From Bacteroidales bacterium (GTDB lineage Bacteria > Bacteroidota > Bacteroidia > Bacteroidales > FEN-979): a DNA stretch of 64,000 nucleotides. Positions within the stretch are counted from its first letter, which is position 1, and every line of letters begins with the position of its first letter. The notes under the pieces are model-generated. The model made no database searches, was not told the origin of the DNA, and saw only the letters and a program-made list of their open reading frames with translations. The stretch spans positions 1-64,000 of the forward strand of contig JADGPR010000007.1 of the NCBI GenBank assembly GCA_017882335.1, written 5' to 3'. Both the position numbers and the translations under genes were made by a program. This document shows, piece after piece, positions 48,881 to 59,995 of the stretch.

Positions 48881-50419
48881 ATGACCGCATTGATCAGGAA
48901 ATACTGGAATGAGCAGCCTTTGTTGCTCATCATGACGCTTGCCATCATGTTTCGTTTCCTGGCCGTAGTATTTGCGCGTGGATGGGGAATGATCGACGAC
49001 CATTTCCTGGCTGTTGAATCAGCACAATCGTGGGTGGATGGCTATGACTACAACGGCTGGCTTCCGGGAAGTCCGGGTAATACGGGACCAACAGGCCATA
49101 ATCTCTTTTATCCCGGCCTGCATTTCCTTCTCTTTTCCTTTTTTAAATTCATCCATCTCAATGATCCCCAGCTGAAGATGTTCTTCGTTCGCTTCATCAA
49201 TGCCTCCTGGTCGCTGATCATCATATATTTCAGTTATAAGATAACCGAAAGGCTAAGTGATAAGAGGTCAGCAAGAATAGTTGGATTGCTGCTGGCACTT
49301 TTATGGTTCATGCCCTGGATCAGCGTGCGCGACCTTGTGGAAATGAGCTGCATACCGATGCTGGTGCTGGCCGTTTGGTTTATCGTCAGCCGCGGGGACC
49401 ATCACGGACAAACATCGGCCTATTTCCTGGCGGGATTGTTCCTCGGACTTGCCTTCGATCTCCGGCCACAGACCATCTTTTTCAGTTTCGGGCTGATCCT
49501 TGTGGTTGTGATCGAACGAAAATGGAAAGAAGCGATTACCCTGATCCTCGGCACCCTGATACCGGTGGTGCTGATCCAGGGCACGGTGGATTATTTTATC
49601 TGGGGAAAGCCATTTGTTGAGATAGTAGCCTATGTAAAAGGAAATATCCTATCGGCACAGGATTACATAACCCTGCCCTGGTACCATTATTTCCTGGTAA
49701 TTTTAGGCATCCTGGTTCCACCGGTCAGTTTTATGCTTTTCTTCGGTTTCCTTCGGACCTGGAAAAAATTCCTGTTGATTTTCATCCCGGTTACGGTTTT
49801 TTTCATTTTCCATTCCTATTTCCCAAACAAGCAGGAAAGGTTTATTCTTCCGATCCTTCCTTTCATCATCATTACCGGTGTGATCGGATGGAATGAATTC
49901 ATTGACCGTTCCCGGTTCTGGATGAACCACAAGGGTCTTCTCCGGGGTTCCTGGATCTTTTTCTGGGTAATCAATCTTGCGTTCCTGATCCCTGTCAGTA
50001 TGGTCTATTCCAAGCGTGCACGGGTGGAAGCCATGATCTATCTCTCGAAATACAAAGAGGTTAAATACATGCTCGTTGCAGATGCCGAGAACAATCCTGA
50101 ATTGTTTCCACGGTTTTATCTTGGGCAATGGCCGGGAATGTATGACGAATTTATCGGGAACGAAAACACCATGACCATGATCGAAAGGGTATCCCGGTAT
50201 CCTATAAAGATTCATCCCCGTTTCATTTTCTTTACCGGAAGTAAGCTTAAGCCGGAAATCATTATCCAGGCACGGAAAAGTTTCCCGTTCCTTGTATATG
50301 AAACCACGATTGAACCGGGGTTGATCGACAAAGTGATGCACCGGCTCAACCCGATCAATGTGAGCAGGAATGTATTCATCTACCGGAACAAAGCCTTTAT
50401 CCCAGAAAAAACTCCCTGA
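48881..50419 (+). CDS. Polytopic membrane glycosyltransferase-like protein (GT39-like)
   Basis: Many TM segments; RGWGMIDDHFLAVESAQSWVDGYDYNGWLPG; LGLAFDLRPQTIFFSFGLI. Confidence 0.7.
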   Translation: MTALIRKYWNEQPLLLIMTLAIMFRFLAVVFARGWGMIDDHFLAVESAQSWVDGYDYNGWLPGSPGNTGPTGHNLFYPGLHFLLFSFFKFIHLNDPQLKMFFVRFINASWSLIIIYFSYKITERLSDKRSARIVGLLLALLWFMPWISVRDLVEMSCIPMLVLAVWFIVSRGDHHGQTSAYFLAGLFLGLAFDLRPQTIFFSFGLILVVVIERKWKEAITLILGTLIPVVLIQGTVDYFIWGKPFVEIVAYVKGNILSAQDYITLPWYHYFLVILGILVPPVSFMLFFGFLRTWKKFLLIFIPVTVFFIFHSYFPNKQERFILPILPFIIITGVIGWNEFIDRSRFWMNHKGLLRGSWIFFWVINLAFLIPVSMVYSKRARVEAMIYLSKYKEVKYMLVADAENNPELFPRFYLGQWPGMYDEFIGNENTMTMIERVSRYPIKIHPRFIFFTGSKLKPEIIIQARKSFPFLVYETTIEPGLIDKVMHRLNPINVSRNVFIYRNKAFIPEKTP

Positions 50420-50470
50420 GGAAAACAAACCGGATCATCTGTCCGGTTAAGACATCCAAAAAAACGATAA

Positions 50471-52592
<2,122 letters not shown>

Positions 52593-53321
52593 TCAATCAA
52601 CCTTCTTCACGGACCCGGCACCGGAGATATCCTGGATATTTTTCGTAGGATTGCCTTTGTAATGAACGCTGGCGGCCCCGGAAATATCCACATTCAGTTC
52701 CTTGCTCACATTGATATCGGCCTTGCCTGCACCACTGATACTCAGCTTGTAGGTCTCGGCAGGAAAATCGAAGGCGAACAGGTCGACTGCGCCCGATGCT
52801 TCCACATCCACATCTTTTGCCGAACCCGACAATTTCAGTTTGCTCCCGCCGCTACAGTCGATACTCAGCTTCTGAACATCCATATCCAATTTTCCGTCGG
52901 AGGCGCCACTGCCGCTGATTGCAAGATCAGCCAAGATAAGCTTGCCTTGCGATTGAATATCTACCGCACCACTCAGATCGATGGACTTAAGTTCGGTAAA
53001 AGTGATAAAAACCTTCAAGCTCTTCGAATGAGTTATCGGCTTTTTATTATCGATCACCAGTGTGTTACCGCGAACCTCTGTCCGGATCAGGTCCATCAGG
53101 TTATCATCTGCCTCGACGATCACCGAATTGGATGTTCCCTGAATAAGTATTACATCAAAGGCTCCGGAAACATCGATCCCGTTGAAGGAGGAAACTTTCC
53201 GTTCCTCGCGGATGACATTCCCGCTGCCCATTTCCCCGATCACATTGCAGCTGACAATAATAAGTAATGTGATCAGAACTGCTGAAATAATTCCTGTTGT
53301 GTTGTTTCTGGTTGTTTTCAT
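52593..53321 (-). CDS. Putative auto-transporter adhesin head GIN domain protein (DUF2807-like)
   Basis: EERKVSSFNGIDVSGAFDVILIQGTSNSVIVEADDNLMDLIRTEV...LSGAVDIQSQGKL. Confidence 0.88.
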   Translation of the reverse strand: MKTTRNNTTGIISAVLITLLIIVSCNVIGEMGSGNVIREERKVSSFNGIDVSGAFDVILIQGTSNSVIVEADDNLMDLIRTEVRGNTLVIDNKKPITHSKSLKVFITFTELKSIDLSGAVDIQSQGKLILADLAISGSGASDGKLDMDVQKLSIDCSGGSKLKLSGSAKDVDVEASGAVDLFAFDFPAETYKLSISGAGKADINVSKELNVDISGAASVHYKGNPTKNIQDISGAGSVKKVD

Positions 53322-53330
53322 AAGTCTAGT

Positions 53331-53402
53331 TCTAAGTGTTAAGTGATTAAGTGTTAAGTATTCATTACTTTATGAACCTTAAAAACTTTATAACTTTCTA
53401 CT
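53331..53402. repeat. 7-nt (TTAAGTG) and 9-nt (ACTTTATAA) array block
   Basis: ctaagtgttaagtgattaagtgttaagtattcattactttatgaaccttaaaaactttataacttt. Confidence 0.7.
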
Positions 53403-54447
53403 CAAGTGAAACGTTGCCAAACTCACTTCTCACGATCACCTTTCCTTCCGGGTTCGGTTTTTTACCCACTGTCGCCCTGAAAGATTTTGAAGTAGTTGAA
53501 ACAATCTTCTGTGTAATGGTAGCCTGGTCTTCCGGGAAGTCGAGATCACAGAATTTCAGATCGGCGTCGAGGGTATAGCTTGTACCTGCCGGGATGTTGA
53601 CCGACACATCGCCATATTTATTTCTGACCGAGACCAGTGTAAAGTCAGCAGATATCTGGTCCACATCGCAGTTTCCATATTGAATATCAAGATCGATTTT
53701 TTTATCAAGGTGACTAAAGCTCAAGTCGGAAAATTTTGATTTACCGGTTACAGCAGAGGAGTTCTCAACATCAACTTTTCCGCCTTCAAAACCGATGGAA
53801 AGAGAGATGATCTTTCCGCCTTCGAGGTTGGAAAATTTCGAATCGACAAAAAGGCTGCCTGCATATTCCACTTTCATCTCCGAATATTTCAGCGAAACCA
53901 TGGCGCCGGTAATGTATTGTATGTCTCCTTTCCCGAAATTGATATTAATCACATTATCGGAATTCATCAGCTTATTGATTTCTATATTACCATAGGAAAT
54001 ATAAAAGTTTCCTTTCCCTGAAAGTTCATTCAGGAATACATCTCCAAACTTGTTGGTAAGGTTGAGGTTGACAGTTACCGGCATATTCACCGTGTAATCC
54101 ACATTGACCGTGGAATTGCCGGAGAAACCTTCCTTGTCGAACACGGTCCTGGTTTCAACCTTCGAAGGGTTTCCTTCGCTGGCAATACTGACAAGGTCAA
54201 GGAGTTTATTTGCCTTTTCAAGGCTGGAAGCGGTTACCGTTATCCTGATTTCAATGGATACCAGGTTTTTGTCCCAGTTGTTGCAATGGATCTGCCCAAA
54301 TTTATTTTCAAGAAGGACCCGGGCATCGGGGTTCACGGTATATTCCTTTTTGATCACTTTGGTGTAATCATCGTGTGCGCTGGATCTTCCGGGAAGAAGG
54401 ATAAAGATCAGCAGCAGCACGGGTAGAATTTTATAAAGCGTTTTCAT
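53398..54447 (-). CDS. DUF4097-like beta-repeat protein
   Basis: Signal peptide; KEYTVNPDARVLLENKFGQIHCNNWDKNLVSIEIRITV...LKYSEMKVEYAGSLFVDSKFSNLEGG. Confidence 0.7.
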   Translation of the reverse strand: MKTLYKILPVLLLIFILLPGRSSAHDDYTKVIKKEYTVNPDARVLLENKFGQIHCNNWDKNLVSIEIRITVTASSLEKANKLLDLVSIASEGNPSKVETRTVFDKEGFSGNSTVNVDYTVNMPVTVNLNLTNKFGDVFLNELSGKGNFYISYGNIEINKLMNSDNVININFGKGDIQYITGAMVSLKYSEMKVEYAGSLFVDSKFSNLEGGKIISLSIGFEGGKVDVENSSAVTGKSKFSDLSFSHLDKKIDLDIQYGNCDVDQISADFTLVSVRNKYGDVSVNIPAGTSYTLDADLKFCDLDFPEDQATITQKIVSTTSKSFRATVGKKPNPEGKVIVRSEFGNVSLE

Positions 54448-54454
54448 GGAAGGA

Positions 54455-54573
54455 TAGTTTTAAGTATTAAGTTTTAAGTGTTAAGTTCTGGGTTTTAGGC
54501 ACTAGGTATTGGGTACTGGGTTTAATTATCAATTATCAATTATCAATTATCAATTATCAATTGTCAATTATTT
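54455..54573. repeat. Drifting 7-nt array, 17 in-phase units
   Basis: tagtttt aagtatt aagtttt aagtgtt aagttct gggtttt aggcact aggtatt gggtact gggttta attatca x5 attgtca attattt. Confidence 0.95.
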
Positions 54574-55101
54574 TCTTTTCATCTGGTTTACGACTTGATT
54601 CATCACTTTTTCTTTCATCTGGTGGTTTTGGATAATGGCTGCCTGGATCCGTTCATTACCGGGATTCTCCGATAAAATTTTTTGAAGTTCTGCCGAATTT
54701 GCATTCAGCGTTTCCATCTCATTGTTTGCCATGGAATGGACTTTTCGGGTATCCTGTCCGCAGCATGCCAGTTTATCGATCTGTCCTAGTTTGGCAGAAG
54801 CAGCATCATCATAATAGTTAATGGCATCCTGCATTTCGGCGGGGACTATAGCTGATTTGCTTTCACCTGAAAGGTTTTTCGAAATACGGTTTGCAGCGAA
54901 ATCGAAGATATAGACGGAAACCGTCAGGAATATAAGCAACCCTGCAGCGATCTTGAGGAGGAAATTTTTATCGATGGCAAACCAGGAATGGGACTGTTGC
55001 TGATCCAACTTTTCTTCAAACCTGCTGAAATGCCCGGTCAGCGGTTCAGCATCGTCGAACGACTCGCGGTTTTTAGTAATAAATTTTTCCAGCTTATCCA
55101 T
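54568..55101 (-). CDS. Single-pass membrane protein, candidate anti-sigma factor
   Basis: Cytoplasmic-like N-terminus, one TM (FLLKIAAGLLIFLTVSVYIFDFA), directly downstream of the ECF sigma gene. Confidence 0.5.
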   Translation of the reverse strand: MDKLEKFITKNRESFDDAEPLTGHFSRFEEKLDQQQSHSWFAIDKNFLLKIAAGLLIFLTVSVYIFDFAANRISKNLSGESKSAIVPAEMQDAINYYDDAASAKLGQIDKLACCGQDTRKVHSMANNEMETLNANSAELQKILSENPGNERIQAAIIQNHQMKEKVMNQVVNQMKRK

Positions 55102-55102
55102 G

Positions 55103-55702
55103 TCAGTTATAATTAAAGGATGATCTTAATTTCTTTTCTTTGAGGATCCTCAGCACTTTTTGTTTTGCCCTGACGAACCGGGTCCGGGAAAGGTTGTTTG
55201 AAATGTGCAGGATCTCGCTGATCTCTTCATGGTCGTAACCTTCCAGTAGGAAAAGGGTGATGATCACCCGGTATTCTTCCGGAAGTTCTCCGATCGCATC
55301 CTTCACTTCAGCTACCTGCATCTGGATCTCTTCTTCCCTGTTTTCTTCTGCGATTTCCGGGAATTCCAAGCCTTCATCTTCAATGGACATCAGATATTTC
55401 CTTTTCCTGAGGGCATCCAGGGAGTTGTTGATCACGATCCGTTTCAGCCATGAACCGAAGCTGCCTTCGCCTGTGTAGCTATGGATGCGTTGGAAGGAGT
55501 GAAGGAATGATTCCTGCATGATATCTTCCGCTTCCTGGCTGTCGTTCACAATTCTGAGACTGGTGTTGTACATGGCTTTATAATAGAGTTTATAGATCCT
55601 GAACTGTGCATTGCGTTCACCGGCTTTGCAAGCATCGATGATGTCCTGGTGAATATTTATGTATGCGTTGTCCAAAACCCGGATTTTAGCAAAAAGACTC
55701 AT
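55103..55702 (-). CDS. ECF-type RNA polymerase sigma factor
   Basis: RIVNDSQEAEDIMQESFLHSFQRIHSYTGEGSFGSWLKRIVINNSLDALRKRK; LPEEYRVIITLFLLEGYDHEEISEILHISNNLSRTRFVRAKQKV. Internal start near 55702 (MSLFAKIRV) preferred. Confidence 0.93.
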   Translation of the reverse strand: MSLFAKIRVLDNAYINIHQDIIDACKAGERNAQFRIYKLYYKAMYNTSLRIVNDSQEAEDIMQESFLHSFQRIHSYTGEGSFGSWLKRIVINNSLDALRKRKYLMSIEDEGLEFPEIAEENREEEIQMQVAEVKDAIGELPEEYRVIITLFLLEGYDHEEISEILHISNNLSRTRFVRAKQKVLRILKEKKLRSSFNYN

Positions 55703-55764
55703 AAGAATTTCAAAAGTTACAACTTTTCGAAAATTAATGAATAAAAAAGTAAATTTGCACCCCG

Positions 55765-56652
55765 TTGAAAAAAATTCGGTTACCGGTTTATTTCTATCCG
55801 CTCGCTGCCATGCTCTTCTGGGGCATGTCGTTCGTGTGGACATCCATACTCCTGAAATATTTCCAGCCGGTATCCATTATTTTCATCCGGCTTGTGATTT
55901 CTTCCCTATTCCTATTCTCCCTTTCATTCATCTTCAATAAATGGGAAAAAGTTCAACGCTCTGATTTCTGGCTCTTTTTCCTTTCTGCAGTATTCAATCC
56001 TTTTCTTTATTTCCTAGGAGAAAATTACGGACTCAAATATTCTTCTCCAACCACGACTTCTGTGATCATTGCCACCATTCCCATTTTCTCGCCAATCGTC
56101 GCTTATTTTTTCTTCCGTGAAAGGCTCACCCTGCTGAATATTGCAGGACTTTTTCTTTCTTTCGGAGGTGTCATTATTATGCTGATCACGAATGATCTTT
56201 CTTTAAGTGTTGATAAAAAAGGGATCCTTTTCCTGTCGGAAGCCGTAATGGCTGCACTCATCTATTCCGTCCTGGTGCGGAAACTCACCTTCCGGTACAA
56301 ACCTCTGACGATCATAAAATACCAGAACCTGATCGGGGTATTTCTCTTTCTGCCACTTTTCATGATGTTTGAATCCCGTTCGACCTTCTTTGTCAAGCCT
56401 AACTTTGAGATCATCTCTTCCTTTTTACTCCTTTCCATCCTGGCATCATCGCTCTCCTTTGTCTTTTATACCAAATCGATCCAAATTCTGGGAATCAGCA
56501 AAGCCAATATTTTTTCGAACCTGATCCCGGTATTCACCGCGATCTTCTCTTTTTTCCTTCTTGCCGAGCATTTTACACTGCAGAAGTTGGCCGGGATGCT
56601 CCTGGTGATAACAGGTGTTTACATCTCTGAGATCAACCGGAGAAAAGTTTAA
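55765..56652 (+). CDS. EamA/DMT-family transporter (TTG start)
   Basis: Ten TM-like segments; AAMLFWGMSFVWTSILLKYFQPVSIIFIRL...ASSLSFVFYTKSIQILGISKANIFSNLIPVFTAIFSF. Confidence 0.92.
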   Translation: MKKIRLPVYFYPLAAMLFWGMSFVWTSILLKYFQPVSIIFIRLVISSLFLFSLSFIFNKWEKVQRSDFWLFFLSAVFNPFLYFLGENYGLKYSSPTTTSVIIATIPIFSPIVAYFFFRERLTLLNIAGLFLSFGGVIIMLITNDLSLSVDKKGILFLSEAVMAALIYSVLVRKLTFRYKPLTIIKYQNLIGVFLFLPLFMMFESRSTFFVKPNFEIISSFLLLSILASSLSFVFYTKSIQILGISKANIFSNLIPVFTAIFSFFLLAEHFTLQKLAGMLLVITGVYISEINRRKV

Positions 56653-56708
56653 ATGGCGGACAGGCGAATTGGTGCCGTGGTGTAGTGGTGCCATGGTGAA
56701 GTGGTGAA
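56653..56708. repeat. 8-nt array starting at the first base after a TAA stop
   Basis: atggcgga caggcgaa ttggtgcc gtggtgta gtggtgcc atggtgaa gtggtgaa. Confidence 0.88.
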
Positions 56709-56729
56709 TTTTTTTCTGCAGATAAATCG

Positions 56730-56737
56730 TACCTTTG
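56730..56737 (+). promoter_or_regulatory. Bacteroidota -7 promoter element (TACCTTTG) for hydG
   Basis: tacctttg ~30 nt upstream of the hydG ATG. Confidence 0.45.
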
Positions 56738-56765
56738 ATTATTATCTGAAAAGGACTGATTTTTA

Positions 56766-58196
56766 ATGAAATTCCATCCTGAAAAATTAAGAATATCGGA
56801 TCAGCGGATGAAGCCGTTTATAGATGCTGAAGAGATCTGGGGGTACATTCACCAGTCAGCCCCCGGTAAAAACCGTATCCTGGAGATCGTCGCCAAATCG
56901 CTCGAAAAAAACCGTCTCACTCTTGAAGAGACTGCAGTACTGATCAATGCCAATGATCCGGAGCTGGTGGAAGAGATAAAACAGGGCGCAAAAAGTCTGA
57001 AGGAGAAGGTCTATGGCCAGCGGATCGTTCTGTTTGCCCCGCTGTATGTGGGAAATCTTTGCATCAACAACTGTACTTATTGTGGTTACAAGACCTCCAA
57101 CCAGCACATGAAGCGTATCACACTGACCCACGATGAATTGGTTAACCAGGTGAAGACGCTGGAGGATACCGGCCAGAAAAGACTGATCCTTGTTTTTGGT
57201 GAACATCCGAAATACGATGCAAACTTTATCGCAGATTCGGTCCGGACAGTTTACAGTGTAAAAAGCGGACCCGGGGAAATCCGGAGGGTTAACATCAATG
57301 CCGCACCCCTCGATATTGATGGATTCAGGATCGTCAGGGATGCAAAAATCGGCACCTACCAGATCTTCCAGGAAACCTATCACGAAGGAACATACTGGAA
57401 AGTCCACATGGGTGGTATCAAACGCAATTATGAATGGCGCCTGACCGCGCTCGACCGCGCACAGGAAGCCGGGATCGATGATGTCGGGATCGGCGCGTTG
57501 TTCGGATTATATGACTGGAGGTTCGAGGTGATGGGACTGTTACGTCATACTAACCATTTTGAAGCTTGTTATAATGTCGGGCCGCATACCATCTCATTTC
57601 CGCGTATCCAGTTTGCTTCGGAACTGAACATCGACAAGAACCACCTGGTCAGCGATTACGACTTTACCCGTTTGGTTGCTATTTTACGGCTTGCCGTTCC
57701 CTATACCGGACTGATCTTAACTGCACGCGAATCCTCAGCTATACGGGATGAGATCCTGCAGTTTGGTGTATCCCAGATTGACGGCGGGACGAACATTGAA
57801 ATGGGCGGATATGCCAATAAAAAAGAGAATGAAAAACAGGATATCGATTTTGAACAATTCCAGATCAACGATAACCGTTCGCTGAACGAGATCATGGAAG
57901 AACTGATTGATCATAAATACATTCCCTCCTTCTGCACGTCGTGTTACCGGTCAGGCAGGACAGGCGAGCATTTCATGGAATTTTCCGTTCCTGGGTTCAT
58001 CAAACGCTTCTGCCAGCCTAATGCCATGCTTACCCTTGCTGAATACCTGGAAGATTATGCCCCTGCTGAAACCAAGGCAAAAGGAGAAAAGTTGCTTGAA
58101 GAAAAACTTGGTGAGATGGAGGAAAATGGATTCAAGGAAAAACTGAAGGAAAAGCTCAGATTAGTGAAAGATGGGAAAAGGGATCTTTATTTCTGA
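56766..58196 (+). CDS. hydG: [FeFe] hydrogenase H-cluster radical SAM maturase HydG
   Basis: PLYVGNLCINNCTYCGYKTSN (CxxxCxxC); ThiH/HydG-like core; C-terminal CTSCYRSGRTGEHFMEFSVPGFIKRFCQPNA cluster motif. Confidence 0.93.
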   Translation: MKFHPEKLRISDQRMKPFIDAEEIWGYIHQSAPGKNRILEIVAKSLEKNRLTLEETAVLINANDPELVEEIKQGAKSLKEKVYGQRIVLFAPLYVGNLCINNCTYCGYKTSNQHMKRITLTHDELVNQVKTLEDTGQKRLILVFGEHPKYDANFIADSVRTVYSVKSGPGEIRRVNINAAPLDIDGFRIVRDAKIGTYQIFQETYHEGTYWKVHMGGIKRNYEWRLTALDRAQEAGIDDVGIGALFGLYDWRFEVMGLLRHTNHFEACYNVGPHTISFPRIQFASELNIDKNHLVSDYDFTRLVAILRLAVPYTGLILTARESSAIRDEILQFGVSQIDGGTNIEMGGYANKKENEKQDIDFEQFQINDNRSLNEIMEELIDHKYIPSFCTSCYRSGRTGEHFMEFSVPGFIKRFCQPNAMLTLAEYLEDYAPAETKAKGEKLLEEKLGEMEENGFKEKLKEKLRLVKDGKRDLYF

Positions 58197-58204
58197 AAGT
58201 TTTC

Positions 58205-58231
58205 AACTTTATGAACTTTATAAACTAAAAT
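58205..58231. repeat. 9-nt array between hydG and the next gene
   Basis: aactttatg aactttata aactaaaat. Confidence 0.55.
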
Positions 58232-58233
58232 TC

Positions 58234-58491
58234 ATGACTGAGTTAAGGATTATCGGACTTCTCATCACTGACAGGATTAAAGAATCCGGGTTAACACAAC
58301 AAGTGCTGACAGAAAACGCTCATGTGATTAAATCCCGGTTAGGGTTCCATGAAGTTGATGATAATGTTTGCAGCCGTGTTGGCGTGATATTGCTTCAGTT
58401 GAGGGGGAAACCTGAAGAATGCGATAAGCTGGAGAATGCCCTTCGTGAGATCGGGGGAATTGAAGTTCAGAAAATGTCGTTTCAGTATTAA
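58234..58491 (+). CDS. TM1266-like iron-only hydrogenase system regulator, copy 1
   Basis: ELRIIGLLITDRIKESGLTQQVLTENAHVIKSRLGFHEVDDNVCSRVGVILLQLRGKPEECDKLENALREIGGIEVQKMSF. Confidence 0.75.
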   Translation: MTELRIIGLLITDRIKESGLTQQVLTENAHVIKSRLGFHEVDDNVCSRVGVILLQLRGKPEECDKLENALREIGGIEVQKMSFQY

Positions 58492-58510
58492 AGAAGTAAA
58501 CTTATCAAAG

Positions 58511-58774
58511 ATGGCAAATAAAGAGATCTGGATCCTTGGTATTCACATTTCCGACCGCGTCAGTAAAGCAGGGCTTATCCAGCCTGTCCTTACCAAATTC
58601 GGATGCACGATCCGCACGCGGCTCGGACTTCACAACATTGCTGAAGAATTTTCCTCCCCCGCTGGCATGATCCTTCTCGAACTCACCGGCGACCCGAAAG
58701 AATACATCAAACTCGAAAATGAACTTCTGAAGATCGATGGCCTGGAAGTGAAGAAGATGGTTTTTATCGAGTAA
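58511..58774 (+). CDS. TM1266-like protein, copy 2 (tandem paralogue)
   Basis: EIWILGIHISDRVSKAGLIQPVLTKFGCTIRTRLGLHNIAEEFSSPAGMILLELTGDPKEYIKLENELLKIDGLEVKKMVF; collinear with copy 1. Confidence 0.75.
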   Translation: MANKEIWILGIHISDRVSKAGLIQPVLTKFGCTIRTRLGLHNIAEEFSSPAGMILLELTGDPKEYIKLENELLKIDGLEVKKMVFIE

Positions 58775-58821
58775 ATGGTGCAGTGGTGCAGAGTGCCATG
58801 GTGCAGTGGTCACGTGGTGAA
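58775..58821. repeat. 8-nt array starting at the first base after a TAA stop
   Basis: atggtgca gtggtgca gagtgcc atggtgca gtggtcac gtggtgaa. Confidence 0.88.
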
Positions 58822-58824
58822 TTT

Positions 58825-58917
58825 TTTCTGCGAAAATCTGCGATTAATCAGCGAAAATCTGCGAGAAACTTTTATAAAATATTTTTTAACCGCAAAGACA
58901 CTAAGGATCGCAAAGAA
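58825..58917. repeat. Partial copy of the dispersed tctgcgaaaatctgcg repeat
   Basis: tctgcgaaaatctgcgattaatcagcgaaaatctgcgagaa...aaccgcaaagacactaaggatcgcaaag. Confidence 0.6.
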
Positions 58918-58923
58918 TTCTTT

Positions 58924-58951
58924 ATTCTTCACTCTTCACACTTCACTAAAC
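58924..58951. repeat. 7-nt array at the arcC stop
   Basis: attcttc actcttc acacttc actaaac. Confidence 0.75.
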
Positions 58952-59890
58952 AAGCGTGATCCTCGTCCCCCCATTGTCAATCCCCAGCATGGTGGTTTTC
59001 GTAATGATGGTGTCTTTCCCTGAATTCTCCACAAAGCGGATGGCTGCACGGATCTTGGGGCCCATGCTTCCATCGGGGAACTGTCCTTCTTCGAGGTATT
59101 GCTGTGCTTCAGCGATGGTCATCCGGTCGATGGTACATTCCTGTGGCGTGTTGTAATTCAGGCAGACCTTCGGAACATCAGTCAGGATAAAAAATTTATC
59201 CGCATTGATCTGGGAAGCAAGCAAAGCTGATGCAAGGTCCTTATCAATAACGGCATCGATACCCTGGAGCTTGTTGGTTTCAACATAGAAAACGGGGATA
59301 CCTCCACCCCCGACGGCGATCACGATATTTCCTTCCCGGGCAATTTTTTCAATGGTCTTTTTATTGATGATGACCAGCGGTTTCGGAGAGGCAACCACCT
59401 TTCTCCATCCCCTTCCGCGGGCATCTTCCTTGTAAATGGAACCGGTTTCTGCCGCAAATTTTTCGGATTCTTCCTTTGTATAGAAAGGGCCAATTGGTTT
59501 AGTGGGATTTTTGAAAGCAGGATCCAGTTTGTTTACCAGCACCTGGGTGGAAATGGTGATGATGTCGCGTTCCATATCCAGCGACTGGAGGACATTCTTC
59601 AGTTGCTGTTCGATGATATAACCTATAAACCCTTGTGAATAGGCTACGCAGATGTCGAGTGGCATTTCCGGAATGCCATACATCTTGTACCCGGCCGAAT
59701 TGGCCAGCATAATATTACCGACCTGCGGGCCATTTCCGTGCGTGATCACGATGTTGTAATCCCTTTTCAGCAATTTTACCAGGCTATCAGCTGTAGCCAG
59801 CGCATTGCCTTCCTGTTCATCAATGGTTCCTTTTTGATCACTCTGTAATAAAGCATTTCCCCCCAGTGCAACAACAGCAAGTTTTTTCAT
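58946..59890 (-). CDS. arcC: Carbamate kinase
   Basis: VVALGGNALLQSDQKGTIDEQ; VITHGNGPQVGNIMLAN; GWRKVVASPKPLVI; VAVGGGGIPVF. Confidence 0.95.
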   Translation of the reverse strand: MKKLAVVALGGNALLQSDQKGTIDEQEGNALATADSLVKLLKRDYNIVITHGNGPQVGNIMLANSAGYKMYGIPEMPLDICVAYSQGFIGYIIEQQLKNVLQSLDMERDIITISTQVLVNKLDPAFKNPTKPIGPFYTKEESEKFAAETGSIYKEDARGRGWRKVVASPKPLVIINKKTIEKIAREGNIVIAVGGGGIPVFYVETNKLQGIDAVIDKDLASALLASQINADKFFILTDVPKVCLNYNTPQECTIDRMTIAEAQQYLEEGQFPDGSMGPKIRAAIRFVENSGKDTIITKTTMLGIDNGGTRITLV

Positions 59891-59995
59891 AGTCCTGACT
59901 TTTATATATGTCGATAAAAAAAAGGATCAAAATCCTTTTGCATCTTCATTACAAATATTTATACAAATGTAGAAAAAAACAATCAATTTTGCTGT

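Noticed and set aside
50428-50448. AACCGGA-tcatctg-TCCGGTT hairpin before ligA
   Set aside because: Perfect 7-bp stem but no U-tract; not called as a terminator.
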